In this document: piece after piece, positions 1 through 12,159 of the stretch | Numbering within the stretch: position 1 is the stretch's first letter | Layout: every line of letters begins with the position of its first letter | From: Atherix ibis | Taxonomy: Eukaryota > Arthropoda > Insecta > Diptera > Athericidae | NCBI GenBank assembly: GCA_958298945.1 | Contig: OY282605.1 | Location: 109,922,267-109,986,266 of the forward strand | Direction of reading: 5' to 3' | Length of the DNA: 64,000 nucleotides | Made by a program: the position numbers and the translations under genes | The notes under the pieces: generated by a model | The model's database searches: none | The model's input: only the letters and a program-made list of their open reading frames with translations | What the model was told of the DNA's origin: nothing

Positions 1-1127
1 TTACTATTATTTTTGTGTACTAAATTGATAGCGTTTGATCCACTAAGGATATTTCGCATTTAGCTTTTTTTTCCTTCTGTTATATATAGAAAATCAATTT
101 CATTTTAACAAATATCAACAAAATGATATCGTTTAGTCTTATCTTATAGACAGATATTTTCTCTCAAAATTTACTATTGGATATCTAAAGAAAATTTATT
201 CTTTGGTATATATAGAAAAAAATTCAATTGAATAGTTTTTTTTCCCCATTGGGCAACCAGTTTATACTTAAAAAAAGGTTAGTCAATAATCGCTTTTATT
301 AAATGTGCTCACATTTTTTCAAATGCCAATGTGTACTTTATCAAATCTACTTGAAGTAAAAGTTAAAAAAAAATAGATATAATAATAATATCCAAGAATA
401 TAGGGCTTTTTAAATAACTTCAAAGATACATGTAGTTGCCATTTTCTTTTTTCTATGAATTTCTTCTATTTTAATATATAAAGTATCATTTATTTGGATT
501 CGTTTAAATTATTTATACTCGTAATCAGTTTATTTTAGAATTTATTGATATCTATCTTTTCAATATGGTCAGTCTTTATATTTTTTCTTTTTTTAATGAA
601 AGGCTTTGATATTTGTTTTTTGACAGAAATTGTTTGTGCTTTCAAAAATTGAATGTTTTTTCATCTTTTGTATCAAATGGTTTAGTTAAAGTATTGCAAG
701 TTTCGTAAATAAAAAAGGTATGCTATTTTATTTATCATTATTTATCTAATATTTTTTCCAGATTTAGTTCTAAATATCGTAAATAATAGATCTTTTTATA
801 TTTATACAAATCAAAGAAAACGTTTTTTTGTTCGACAGGCATATTTGGTACGATATGTTTTTTTTAATATCGACCCTTTAGTATCTCATCCCCTTTAGTA
901 GAATTCCCTGTTGAGGTTTAATTTTGCCTTACCTAATAATAATATAGCATTCAATTAACTATTCCCTCTCATACTTTCAATATTTTGCAAAGTTTTAATA
1001 CATTTTAATCTTAACCACCTCCTAAATGAAGTCACGGTCTGGTTTGTTTATTAAGAATATCATTTGACATTTTAATTATTTATTGAAAACATATTTATAC
1101 ATATACATTCAAAGTATGAAAGTAAAA
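1..1127. other. AT-rich sequence, nothing recognised
   Basis: Long A and T runs with scattered stops in all frames. No repeat shared with the rest of the window and no coding similarity was seen. It ends at the TA target duplication of the first mariner. Confidence 0.6.
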
Positions 1128-1165
1128 TACGAGGGTCGTTCAATAAATCCTTAGAAAATCCAAGA

Positions 1166-1212
1166 AATTGCGCTCGTAGTGTCGGTAAAAATTGCGCTCG
1201 TAGTGTCGGTTT
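1166..1212. repeat. short tandem duplication in mariner 5' leader
   Basis: The 20-mer ATTGCGCTCGTAGTGTCGGT occurs twice, separated by a few A residues, between the left terminal repeat and the transposase start. It probably arose by slippage or a local duplication after insertion. Confidence 0.8.
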
Positions 1213-1319
1213 TTTTTGTAAGTAACATTATCGACAAGAAAGCTGTCAAAATTTCAACTCGATCCATAGCGTAGGTCAATTTCTATCGTCGATTAAACGA
1301 CATTTATTTGTGCATAACA

Positions 1320-2360
1320 ATGGAAAAAAGCGAGTTTAGGGCTGTCATCAAACATCTCCATTTGAAAGGCTGAAGCCCGAAATAAATCAAAGCCGAGTTG
1401 GATGCAGTTTATGGCACATCTGCACCTGTATTTGCGACGGTTTACAATTGGGTGAATGAATTTAAACGTGGCCGTTCATCCACAAAAGATGAACATCGTT
1501 CATCACAGGTGTCTACTCCTGAAATCATCGACAAAATCCACGATCTGATTTTGAACGATCGGCGAATTAAAGTGCGCGAATTAGTTGAGGCCACGGGCAT
1601 ATCACAAGGTACAGTCGCTTGAATTTTGCATGAAAAATTGTCTGTGAAAAAAATTTCGGCAAGATGGGTGCCGCGTTTGCTCTCAGAGGAGAATAAGCGC
1701 AATCGTGTAGTGGACTCTGAGGCTATGTTGGTACTCTTTCATCGCAATCCTGCCAAATTCCTTCGTTGATATGTTACTGTGGACGAAACCTGGATACACT
1801 ACTACACTCCAGAAACGAAGAGACAGTCATCACAGTGGATTTTCAAGGGTGAACGGGCTCCGAAGAAGGCAAAAACTGTGCCATCGGCCGGCAAGGTGAT
1901 GGCCACGGTCTTTTGGGATTCGCAGGGCATCATTTTTATCGACTACTTGGAAAAAGGAAAAACGATAACAGGAGCGTATTACGCGTCGTTGTTGCTATGG
2001 TTGAGCGAGGAAATCAAAGAGAAACGCCCCCATCTGAAGAAGAAAAAAATCCTCTTGCATCAGGACAATGCGCGTGTGCACACCTGCGCTGTTTCCATGG
2101 CCAAAATTGTGGAATTGAGAATGTAATTGTTGCAGCATCCCGCTTATTCAACAGATTTGGCTCCGAGTGACTATTTTCTTTTCCCCAATCTGAAGAAATG
2201 GCTTGGCGGACGACGGTTCACTTCCAACGAGGACGTCATTGCTCAAACGGATGAGTATTTTGCAGAACTTCCGAAATCCTATTTTTTGGACGGGATAAAA
2301 ATTTTGGAAAAACGGTTGGAAAAGTGTATAGAGCTAAAAGGAGATTATGTTGAAAAATAA
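1320..2360 (+). pseudogene. mariner transposase pseudogene, five in-frame stops, no frameshift
   Basis: The ATG at 1320 opens a frame that runs 346 codons to 2360 without a frameshift, the usual mariner length. Stops interrupt it at 1371, 1383, 1620, 1767 and 2124. At 1620 and 1767 the stop is TGA where relatives have Arg, as expected from CGA to TGA transitions. The N-terminal helix-turn-helix part is readable (codons 1-110). The three catalytic Asp codons survive at 155 (VDETW), 249 (HQDNA) and 284 (PSDYF), spaced 34 residues apart in the last pair as in DD34D enzymes. The start is chosen because MEKSEFR-like N termini are typical of irritans relatives. The function in an intact copy is cut-and-paste transposition at TA. 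Confidence 0.92.
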
Positions 2361-2427
2361 AAAAAAAAATTTTTAACAAACAGATTTTTTCCATCTTTTT
2401 CTAAGGACTTATTGAACGATCCTCGTA

Positions 2428-3005
2428 ATTTTAATAATTTTTCATTCGTGTAAAATTTAAGTAGAATTTCAATGTTTTGTAAGAATAATATTAATTTTGG
2501 TTAAAAATGGAAAACTCAATACTACGTCAGTCTGTAAGTTTTCACTTTTTCTTATTTTTAAAATTATATTAAAAATAGGTAAAAACGATTTTTTACTATT
2601 GCTAGCAAAAAATTATCATATTTAATTATTTTGGAACGATGAACACTTAACGCTGATCGAATGTGTATTTACTGTTTGTGGTTTAGACATGAACTAAGTG
2701 CAATGCGCCTTTACATAAGAAAAATAAATTATGGTGCGTGTATTGGAAATTTTGTGGTGAGTATTCTGCGGTTCTTGTCTAAGTTATAGTATCAAAAGTT
2801 TAGGGAGTAATTTTCACTCATCATTCTTGCTATTTTTTATAATAAATAAATTTTAATAAAAAAAAATATAATAAAAAAATAATTAAATTTTTTATTAATA
2901 TTTTAATAAAAGTTTATGATTAAATAACGGTTTTTTTTAGAGGTATAAACATTTAAAATGAAATAAAATATTTAAAAAATCATGGTAATGGCTATGATAT
3001 TGGCT
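2428..3005. other. AT-rich spacer, nothing recognised
   Basis: Flank between the first mariner and the next relic. There are no open frames of interest and no shared repeat. Confidence 0.55.
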
Positions 3006-3009
3006 TTAT

Positions 3010-3470
3010 TGGAAAGATAATTTTATGGCAATAGTTTTTAAGTATAATTTCAGGCATAAAGTGTAATCTAGAGGTCCCATTTTTGACCACTTTTTAAAGC
3101 AGTTGGGGGCGTATGTCGGCAGTAACGCGGCAAGTGTAGTCTCTCCAGGTCGTGTATCGTCTTCGCGTAGACTAACGATTTTACATAACTTGTCAGACAA
3201 TAATTCGAAGGTGTTAAATTACACGTTGTTATAGGTCTTTAAAATTGATTGTCGTGCGCGCTCTGTGGTCTGTTGTGCCGTTTTGTTGAAACCACAGGTT
3301 TTTCACAATAATGCCATTTTATTGGGAAATGGATACGTTAGTATTTATGGATTTATAGCACTCTCCATTGACTGTAACATTCTGGCCGGTATCATTTTTG
3401 AAGAAATATGGGACCAATGAGCCCATACAGCATACCAAATAGATATGGTTTACAAAATTTTGTGGTGAAA
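3010..3470 (-). pseudogene. Tc1/mariner-like transposase relic (NWPPRS family), central to C-terminal part
   Basis: Read on the minus strand in shifting frames. From high to low coordinates there is a block like FFKNDTGQNVTVNGECY, then WFQQNGTTDHRART, then a degraded tail ending near SEKLCK-like residues. In relatives these correspond to YFFKNDxGxxVTVNGxRY and WFQQDGATCHTAR. The second catalytic Asp of QQDGA is Asn here (QQNGT). Several frameshifts and stops are present. The 64-codon open frame at 3006-3200 is only the degraded C-terminal end. No terminal repeats were found, so the element limits are approximate. Related relics lie at 16.9, 20.9, 25.7, 30.3, 32.3, 35.5 and 54.7 kb. Confidence 0.7.
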
Positions 3471-4425
3471 ATGAGGATCAAGAGGTGAATAGCATGAAAA
3501 TGAGATGGTTTTTATTAAAAAAATTTAACTAATACAATAAATTATATTTTGATTATTTATTTGAAATAAAATATTTTCCTCATTTGGCTGTGCGAAAAGA
3601 AATGTAAACAAAACTAATCAGAAGACGAGAAATTGTTAGGTATGCTCGTGGACTAGCATATACAGTAAAAGTACGGGGAGAGGGGGACTTTTTTATAATT
3701 GAATTTGCACAGGTGAGATACACCTGAGGGTTCAATCAAAAAAATTTATTTAACTGTCAAGCATATTTAAAAAAAATTCCGTTTTTTTAATATACAATAA
3801 AAGAAATATGATTATTAAAAAAAAACTAATCGAATTAATATTAAAGGTCCTATATTTAAGTAGGAGTGAATGGAAATCGTGGAAATCATCTCTCGCCACT
3901 TGGCCAGCTTCCGGCCTGCTATAGGAGAATCACGCCACCTTAGGCCAATGGCACAGTACGCGTCGATCAGGCTACCAGACTGCAATATTTAAAATCAATA
4001 TTTATATGCCCATAAAATCTACATGTATATGCACATAAAATCTTTGCCGAAAATAATATGAGCTATTGGAAATTTATATGAAGTTCTTAACTTCAAGACC
4101 AACTAGTAAAAAAGCTTTTTAGGGGTCGTTAAAAGGTCTGAGTTTTTGTGGAGCTACACGAATACGTTTCAGTACAAATATTCTTATTGACTTTGCATTA
4201 TTGTAAAAAATCAACTTATTATCATATATGATGATAGCTCAATAAACATCTACATACATACAAGAGGTGTGACAAAAATATTGTAGTAATGAGACTGGCA
4301 CCACCAGTAATACTGCGGACCTCCCCTTAACGTAGCTTAAACGTTCGTCCCTTCTAGACTTATAGTACAGGTTTCAATCTTGTCTAGTAGCCACGTGATC
4401 ACAGACAGCATGATAAATGAAGTTG
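3471..4425. other. AT-rich spacer with a GC-richer block
   Basis: Mostly featureless. A locally GC-richer block at about 3865-3985 stands out from its surroundings but has no open frame or repeat partner that I could identify. Confidence 0.4.
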
Positions 4426-5000
4426 TGTTCTTGTAGCGCACTACGAAAAATGGAACAGCGAAATTTGGATCAACGATGTGTACCATCGAAATCAAGAACG
4501 CAAATTTTTTGGTGGAATAAAATAATTTCGGAGGACGGAGAAGCAGAATAATCGTTAGACATAATACCATGGATCACCTACGATCATAGGCATTAGGATA
4601 CGCGCAAAACGGATCTGTCTTGTAATGAATTTCGCCACTACAGCTGACTAGATTCAGATAGTCGCATTCAGCATGCTTGTTCATCGTTTTCATCTCTTCT
4701 TTGATTCATCATTTAGATCACTTCATGTAGTCGAACCCTCATTCTATTTTGCTCCTAAACGTGAACCACCTTCGTTTTCCTCTAATAACAAGTATTTTCA
4801 GCTTCCAACTCTAGCATTCTTAGCATTTAGAAAACCTTCCTTCCTATTCACCATTTCATCTCCTCTCTTTCTAATGAACGACATTCTGAATACTTCTTAT
4901 GGCAAGTGGTCTCAACTACCAACTATAACATCTTCTGTAAACAAAACCTTCTATTTGGTCTATGAATGAAGCAATCTAGCAATCCATCCATCAAATCCTC
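4426..5000. other. mixed repeat debris, unassigned
   Basis: Two short stretches have partners elsewhere. About 45 bp near 4440-4482 (GGAACAGCGAAATTTGGA) resembles 37873-37910, next to a mariner relic. About 100 bp near 4555-4660 resembles 17065-17165, at the edge of another transposase relic. A 98-codon open frame at 4673-4969 is rich in Ser, Phe and Leu from C/T-rich DNA and matches no family I know, so it is not called as a gene. Confidence 0.4.
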
Positions 5001-5089
5001 TGTCGTGAGCAATCTAACCTATATATCGCTCACCCAGCCTCCAACTGGTCATGACTTATGCTTTCATCTGGTCCAGCTCTATCCATCAC

Positions 5090-5495
5090 AAGTATATCCA
5101 TTTGCTAACAGTCAGAAATCAGTTACAAGCTAGTTACCGTAACTGTTAGTAGCAAGGCCTACCTAAACCTATACTGTCATCTGTAGTGATGCAACCCGGG
5201 ATCCTGCCATCCCTCAGCTGCAGTCCTAAGACTGCACTCGTAATGGCAGGTGTCAGCCACAGCCACCACGCTTCAGCCAAAGACTCCTCAGCTTGAACGG
5301 ACTACCGTGGGTCTTCCAACTTCCGTGGTGTCAGTCAGTTCGGCTTTAAGAGTTCCTGGTACGTATTCTTCTCTCAAAGAATTACAGTAAGGAACCTTAT
5401 AATTTCCTCAGCACTGCTAGACCAAGTCAGGTGCCACGTATTCGCCAAAACCCGTAAGCCACTTCTGGTATAGATGTTATAGCTGAATCATTTGC
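5090..5495 (-). mobile_element. diverged non-LTR retrotransposon 3' UTR fragment
   Basis: GC-richer than its surroundings. It shares ordered blocks with the non-LTR element on the minus strand at 24806-25625: CAGTTACAAGCT, the segment around TACTGTCAT, the GTGTTCC-like region, and the TTAAGAGT and GTAAGGA blocks. Similarity is clearly lower than between the other two copies, so this is an older or sister family member. Only the 3' UTR part is visible; the end is unclear. Confidence 0.55.
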
Positions 5496-5504
5496 TCAGA
5501 AGTG

Positions 5505-5800
5505 AACTCCTTGCGTGGAGGGTGAAGAAGAAGTGAAAGACAAACTTTGCTTCGGTAGGCCTTTAACATTGCAAACTGACGAAATTGTGGAACGAGTGAG
5601 GCCTTTGATTAATATAAGTAGTTCTTATAAAGTTCATAAAAAGTGTCACTCCAGCCCTCCTATTCGTTTAATCTTAGTTCCAGAAATAAAAACTACCTTA
5701 AAGGACAGTCATCTTGTTGCTGTCGATTACATTCAAAGAAGTATAGCCAAATGAGCTGAAAGCAATTCTAGTTGAAGTCTTCCAGAATAATAAAATAAAA
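5505..5800 (+). pseudogene. mariner transposase relic with large internal deletion
   Basis: Two separated parts of a mariner protein are fused in one short frame. The first (EEEVKDKLCFGRPLTLQTDE) corresponds to the GREEVKDDxRSGRP linker of the DNA-binding region. The second (IKTTLKDSHLVAVDYIQRSI) corresponds to the C-terminal KLKxxLKGxxF segment that follows the third catalytic Asp. Everything between, including the catalytic core, is missing. The reading continues past the TGA at 5752-5754 into a frame resembling ELKAILVEVFQ. The 37.6-38.2 kb and 53.8 kb relics look like members of the same lineage. Confidence 0.7.
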
Positions 5801-7696
5801 TTGTTAGAAAAAAAAAATATATAATCAGGCTCATTACTTTTCTGCTTCATCTCGTATATGAGTATATATGTATATACCCAGAAGAGTTTAAATCTTGAAA
5901 ATTTAAATGAAACAATTTCGATTTCGGAGCAATTTTCTACGTTCGTCCATCATTGCGAAAATTAATTCCTTCCTGCCATTTTTAGTCTAATCACAAATTA
6001 TATCTTGTAATATTCGCTAAAATTAGAGGACTTTTTTTGATGTAATTTAATTTATATTTTTCTGAAAGATAAAATGTTCTTAACTATTTTATAGTAGATT
6101 CACAAATATCATATTCCGAATCATCCCGCGCTGAATAACAAATACGTTATTTACGAACCCTATTTTTAGCAGAGCTCTTAATTTAATGCGTTTGCTATTC
6201 TACAATATTTTATAAGAAGAGTAATACTATTATTTAAGAGTTTAATGTCTTATAAAAAAAATTATTGTATTACCTGCCATACAATCGTACATGTGGCATA
6301 TAAGATTGAATGATGTAATAAATTTTTAACCAAAAATTAATAGTCTTAAATCTACAAATGAGCTAACAAAATCTCGTAGCTTCTCGTAAATATCTATGGT
6401 AACTTTACAATATATTATGGTCCTGATGTAATCAATAGAAGAGATGAGATTTTTCATATTTTCCATCGACAGAAAAGCAATATTCGCAATTTTTGACAAA
6501 AGCAATATTTTTGGGGGAAAATTAATTTTTCTTTTATATTTCTACTGAAATTCATATTTATCGATTGAAATAAATCCTAGTCGTTATTTTGTACATTTTT
6601 ACAGAATACTTATTATTACACGTATTATTATTGAACGAGAAGATGATAAAAATTATTTTGGCCTTATTTCGTGCGGATTGAAATTGTAAGAATACCAAAA
6701 TCTACAATATATAAGAAAGAATATTTTAACAAATCAATTCCATTGGAAGCGTGGATAATTTGAAAAAGAAATGATATCAATAATAAAATCTGTATATTTC
6801 TATATAATATACAGGCACACATATTCGCATGTTCCTAAAATGACACTAACTACTATGGTTGGTTCTGTCATATAATTTCGATTTCCATTATAATGGTCGT
6901 GTCGGAAAAATGATAAAAGTGATTTTTAATCAAAAACTTCGCACGTCTCCATCAGTTTTGGATTGTCATATTGGTAAAATAATAATAAATACTGAAAACA
7001 GAATAAAATTTCTTTTACTTTCGAAACAAATCTGAAGATAAGAATGATATTTCTAATTACGAATAAACGTTTTTTTGTTTATTTGTTACTACAAATGACT
7101 CCATAATAATATCGGTAATTTTTTTATAAAACATTGTTAGGCATAAGCGAAGGATAATAGTTGATTATGGCTTCTATCGATTCCTGTAAAAATTTAGAAT
7201 ATTTTTTACACTCTACCTAAAAATTTACTATTTGCTATTATTCAATATAATGAGCAGATATTAAGTAATTTTTCTTTATTGGAATTATAGCATCGGAGCT
7301 TTTAACATATTGCATATTTCAGGTGTTTTTTTTAAGAGGTTTTAGAATTTTCATTTGAAATTGATTTCAGGCTCTAATTGTTAATAGTAAAACTCCAAAT
7401 ATTAATATTCCTGACTATTTCAAAAAATTTACTAACAAAATTAAAATTACAATAATAAATATTTTGAATTTTTCGCCTCACAGGTACGAGTATGCAGAAA
7501 TGTAATTCGGTTGAGTGTTATTTCTGCAGTCACTAAAATTATCCATTATCGTCTGATAGTTTTTTTGGATTTTATTGAATATTATTTTCATTTTCTTCAG
7601 ATTTGGTAATTTTAAAGACAAATGTTCTCCATAAATTTTATTTTTTTCAATTTGATTTTTTATTTAAATTTATTGTAATTGAATCATTCAGTTTTG
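5801..7696. other. AT-rich sequence, nothing recognised
   Basis: About 1.9 kb of A/T-rich DNA with no open frame over 60 codons that resembles a protein and no repeat partner in the window. Confidence 0.6.
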
Positions 7697-8456
7697 AAAA
7701 AACTCTTCATTTAGAGGTCCTGTAAAAGAAGACATTTTGGACTCTCAAACCTCTGTTATTTTATGTCATCGAAATGTTATCGTACTTTTCAAAATTCTGT
7801 AATAAAATTGGTTGGGAACATGGAAATTATTCTCTGGGTGTAAGATTGGAATGAGGAATGTTATTTGGGGTTTTAAATGAACGTTAAGTATGACTTGTTA
7901 CGACCGCAATCGTCTCGGCATGCTTGTCGTTAACTTTTGCGGATATTGCAGGATGGGTTCAAACATTGGCAAAGTGGTCTTCTTATACCCACCATACCAT
8001 TTAAGACGCAATAGAGAAAATAAAAATACCAAAGGTGTTAAATGTTCCATTGAAAAGGAACGGAAAAAAAATAGAACGAAAGAATGAAAAAATTTGATAA
8101 AGAAAAAGCATTCCAAAAAAAAAATAAAAAAACAATCTGATGCCATGAGGAAGAGGAACAGGAAAAGGCACAAGGTATAAAAATGGGAAAAGGAATAAAT
8201 TTAATTTGTAATAAATTATCAATGAGGAAAATAAAACTACAAGAACAGGTTGGAGCTGACCGTCGACTAAATTGGGAGAGAACTAGATGTTGAGACTCTC
8301 CCTGGACATTATAATTTTAATTTTCCTAATTGACAGATATATTTTTGTGCAGTAACTTTTTTTTCTTTACCCAAATCGAATCAAGTTGAATCAAGAACGT
8401 TTTTTATTTCAAGAGAATTTTATCAGCACCGATCACCAGTCCCGACAGAATCCCGA
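7697..8456 (+). repeat. dispersed repeat, copy 1
   Basis: Shares long, near-colinear similarity with 17197-17700 in the same orientation. The similarity starts near AAAACTCTTCATT, passes through GCTATCGTACTTTTCAAAA-like and GGAGCTGACCGTCGACTAAA, and ends at CACCGATCACCA. Copy 1 carries about 200 bp extra in the middle (roughly 7885-8090), either an insertion here or a deletion in copy 2. No protein coding is apparent and no terminal repeats were found; it could be a piece of an LTR or of a non-autonomous transposon. Open frames on both strands in the A-rich middle are low-complexity and are not called. Confidence 0.75.
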
Positions 8457-8589
8457 GTTGCGGCTCTTTAGCTCGACCGAACGATCGCACCATGTTGTCT
8501 GCTGACTTCATTTTTTTGCACATGGCATGATCGCAAGGGTGGTTTTCTTGATCATTCGACGAAGTGTGTAACGTTAGTACTGCCAGAGG

Positions 8590-10090
8590 CTTAGATTAAA
8601 GAATACCTGGATAGGCCCCTACCGTATATGTATACGCATTTTTGTGTCCAAATTATTACAAAGGGATATTGTTGTTAAAATGCTTTTATGTAGACATGAC
8701 ACCCACTGCCATCTACTTGTCGTAATAGAAATTTATTGAATTGCAAAAGAATAATTTATATTCATTTTAATTCACTTATTGGAAACAAAAATACAATTTA
8801 AATACAACGATAGGCAATTTTTATTTTTTGTACAATCTTTTGTTACGAAATAGAATTCTATTTAAGGTTTATTATTTATTCCGTGAATATGAATCAAATA
8901 TAAAGCGCCTCAATTTTGTAGACTTTCGGAGAGTTTGAAAACTTTAATTCTCCACGAAAGTGGAGACTTAAGAGCTATTCTTGTCATTTCTCAAGTTTTA
9001 TTTTGGCACATCGGAAAGTGCAATTAAAAGTGTTTTTTTCACATAATTTTAAGTATTTACGGAAAAGTAAGTATTTTAATAAATAGTTATTTTGTTGATA
9101 AAACTTAATACGAAGTTTTTATTTCAAAAAATTAAGTAATTTAATATAAATTGCTAGAAATTCGACGAATCGAGGAAACCGGGAATTTCTTTCTTTCGGT
9201 AAGTTGACATCTTAATTTTTAGAAAACAAAATAACAAATATTTAGTTTGTGATGTGCCTAAATGGCTATTTATTGATTTATTTTATCTAAAATGTGGTGA
9301 AAAAGTGAAAAGTTTGTCCGTCAATAAATGTAAACAAATTCGATCTTGACAGTTCAATGTTTACCAGAAAATAGTTCAGTGCCGGTGTATATAAAATGTG
9401 TATAAGAAAGTTTAAGGGACCGAATTTTTCATCTATTTTCCATTGCTGTTTTCATTGTGTTAAAATAAATAAAGTATATTCTTCGGTAGGCTTATTATTT
9501 AAATAAATTAGTTTTGCTTGCTCTATAAGACCATGTTATAATGCATTTACAACATAATATTGTTTTCTTTTTTTTTAGAATATTGGTTATTAATTTTTTA
9601 AGTACATTAAATTGTTCATCTTGTAATTTACTTTTAAAGCATTTCCTTTAATGTTGTATACGATTAACTTCTTACTGTGCACATAATTGCTTTCATATAA
9701 TCAAATAACTTATAATTCATATTTTAAATACTCTTCCCCATTTTAAAAATTCTGTTTTAATAAATAATATATAGTGAAATAAATAAAATTAAAATACATA
9801 ATAAATAAATATACTGTGTTTTATTGCATATTAAAAAATCTGTTTAATTCCATCAAACAACAAGACCCGCAATATTAAAAAATCTGCTTCTTTACGCATA
9901 AATGATATCCCATATGAAAAATGGTTTTAAACGAACCGCTTCAATCGCATACTGAACTTTTAAATTGGCCCCCAATGATTTACGCCGTTTCTGTTGTATT
10001 GGATGTGTGTGCGTTCTATGAATGTATTGCCAACAAAATTTGGACAGAATTTTTGTGTAGAGGCCTATCCAGTTCTTCTTTAATCTAAGG
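8590..10090. mobile_element. 1.5 kb unit flanked by inverted arms, possible non-autonomous DNA transposon
   Basis: The left arm 8590-8620 (CTTAGATTAAAGAA...TGGATAGGCC) is the reverse complement of 10060-10090 apart from a few differences. Weaker similarity continues inward for about 35 bp (GTGTCCAAATT on the left, AATTTGGACAG on the right). No transposase is readable inside. The interior has a TATA-like GTATATAAAATG at about 9392 and donor-like GTAAGT at 9067 and 9198, but no linked open frame. Target duplications were not clear, so the unit could also be a chance inverted duplication. Confidence 0.5.
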
Positions 10091-12100
10091 CAAGAGGATC
10101 CAAAACCATCCGAAAACTTCCATACATAACCTTAACGATCTGCGCGCCACCTACTTAGATTTTCGGCAATGAGCAAATCACCAAAACTATCGCCAAGGCT
10201 ACTATAACAATTTTCTGCACATTTTTTTTCAAGGAAATTTTATAAAATTAACTTAGGAGAATATGGACGATCTTAGCGCATCAATAACAATGGAATCGTA
10301 GTTGATATAAATAAGAAGGCTGTTCCACTAGGAAATAAACTGATTCCATAACCCATTCTTCAATGCAAAAAAATTACTAGCAATGCAAAAATGGAGTCAC
10401 GAGTATATGACTTCATTTTTGCATTTCCAGTAATTAATTATACAATATAATCAAGGATATAGCATTAGTATTATAATACATGAGAACTCAGTTATTATAG
10501 AATGTCTCATAAATAATTTTGTGTTATTCCGAAATTTTGTTTAAATCAAATTATTGAAATTGTATTTAATATTCACTAAAACGCTTTATAACCAATTGTC
10601 TGAACGTTTATTTAATAATAAATGAAATCAAAATTAGAAGAAACTTTTTTCCAAGCTTTTGCAAATTTTTCAAAAGAATTAATTAAAATCTACAACTTTA
10701 GCAGGTGCAGACCACTATCCTTGTTCCGAAATAAATAAATAAAGGATACAAAATGAAGTAGTGTCATTTTATATCCATTTTATCGACGAAGTAAGCAGTT
10801 CTTAAGCAACCAGTCTCAAAGCTTACTATTTTTATATAACCCATAAGGCCTATTGAGGTTGTATTTCTGATAGAAAAAGCTTAATTTATATCTTAAGTTT
10901 GACGGGGTAATATCAAAATTTAATATGACATAAAATTCGGAAAACTAACTTAAATGACAGACATCTAGAACCTCTGGTTTTTCGAAGTACTAAGGATTAT
11001 CCCAGAAAAACTCGATTCTTAACACTTTTTTATCCTAACAAAGGCAATTTCTAAGCCATTTTGCCCCAACAAAGGCTAAGAATATATTTTCGTCAAGTTA
11101 TTGATACCATGACTCTTCTAGCATGGTAGCAAGTTGCTAAATTTGATCAAAATACTGTGGATCCTCGGTGTGCTGAGATAAGAGCAAGTAGGCGTTCTTA
11201 TATTTTCCCGTTTAGTGCAAATATTAGAGTTACCGAACTGTTGGACTTTCAACAGTAAGTAAATTTGCCGCTTACTGTTAACACTGACCTTTGTTTGTGT
11301 AAAATAAAATTCACGAACATGTAACTGACTCAAAACTGTCTTGGAGTGAGTTTTGTCACCCACGACAACGCATTCAACTCTGATTAGATACTGATCGTCC
11401 AATGTCCTGGCCATGTTTTTATTATGTTGGATTGGGATGAGCAAGGTATAAAAATTTGGAAATTGACGTACGTGAAGGAAATTGGGAAAAGCAAAAAATT
11501 AAATTGCATAATAACAAAATATTTTTAAAAAAAATTATGTATAAAAAAAATGGAATGATTAACAAAAAAAATGGGCGAAGATGTCGCTTCCTGACCTAAT
11601 ATTTTAGGAGTGCTTCGAAAGCAGCAACGATAATCTCACTTACCACAACTTTAGATTAAAGCGGTAATACAGGACCGGTTACCTGTGGGGATTTCGAAAT
11701 AGTTCAAATTTATTTTTAAAAAATTTCATCTTCTCTTATATAATATTTTTATTTTTTGGTCCTTTTATTTTTTATATGGGCAATCCCGTTTACAACAAAA
11801 ACAAACAAAAATTTAAAGAAAAAAGAAGAAAAAAATAAGCCCTTCTTAAATATTTGCCGACGCGTGAGAATCGAATTCTTCGGATAGAATGAACAAATCG
11901 TCAATATCTCTACAGTTATATAATATATCAAATGGCACATAGTCTGTGGAGCATAGCATAATCCAAAACGCATATATTCGTTTAATGGATGTTCCTGTAT
12001 TGTGAAAGTGGTTTTATCTTGATATAAGCCCAAAACCATCTTTAAGACCTAGAGTAGTAATCAATTTGGCTAGAGGTTAATGCCCCAATAACCTATCTAC
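10091..12100. other. spacer with one unassigned open frame
   Basis: Mostly AT-rich. A 108-codon frame on the minus strand (11118-11444) has balanced composition but resembles nothing I recognise and shows no exon signals, so it is noted rather than called. About 60 bp near 11440-11500 (GGTATAAAAATT, GGGAAAAG) faintly recalls the dispersed repeat at 7.7 and 17.2 kb. Confidence 0.4.
10372..10435. repeat. palindrome, 28 bp arms, 8 bp loop
   Basis: Arms 10372-10399 and 10408-10435 are reverse complements with three mismatches in 28. They contain ATGCAAAAATG and its complement. No flanking target duplication was seen. Confidence 0.85.
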
Positions 12101-12158
12101 TTGTGATTTGGGAATGCTCCCAATCGTACAACCGATTGGGAGCATTCCCAAATCACAA
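12101..12158. repeat. perfect palindrome, 26 bp arms, 6 bp loop
   Basis: Arms 12101-12126 and 12133-12158 match in all 26 positions (TTGTGATTTGGGAATGCTCC and its complement at the outer part), around TACAAC. The lack of any mismatch suggests a recent origin. Confidence 0.92.
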
Positions 12159-12159
12159 T

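Larger units (their letters stand above)
1130..2425 (+). mobile_element. mariner element, irritans-like subfamily, full length but dead
   Basis: A 1296 bp DNA transposon with both ends present. The left end reads CGAGGGTCGTTCAATAA and the right end is its reverse complement with one mismatch over this stretch; similarity runs on for about 28 bp. A TA lies on each side (1128-1129 and 2426-2427), the target duplication expected of mariner. The whole interior is one transposase reading frame with 5' and 3' untranslated leaders. The encoded protein is close to the irritans group of mariners (for example the phrases GKVMA, VFWD and IDYLEKGKTI), which is family knowledge rather than a search result. 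In-frame stops mean it cannot move itself; its ends could still be substrates for a matching transposase. Confidence 0.93.

Noticed and set aside
1442..1702. Minus-strand frame of 86 codons
   Set aside because: Shadow of the mariner transposase pseudogene on the plus strand.
7898..8222. Three overlapping frames of 65-91 codons
   Set aside because: They lie in an A-rich part of a dispersed repeat on both strands, with Phe/Leu- or Lys-rich products of no known family.
11118..11444. 108-codon minus-strand frame as a host gene
   Set aside because: No recognisable motif, no splice or promoter context and no homologous copy in the window.
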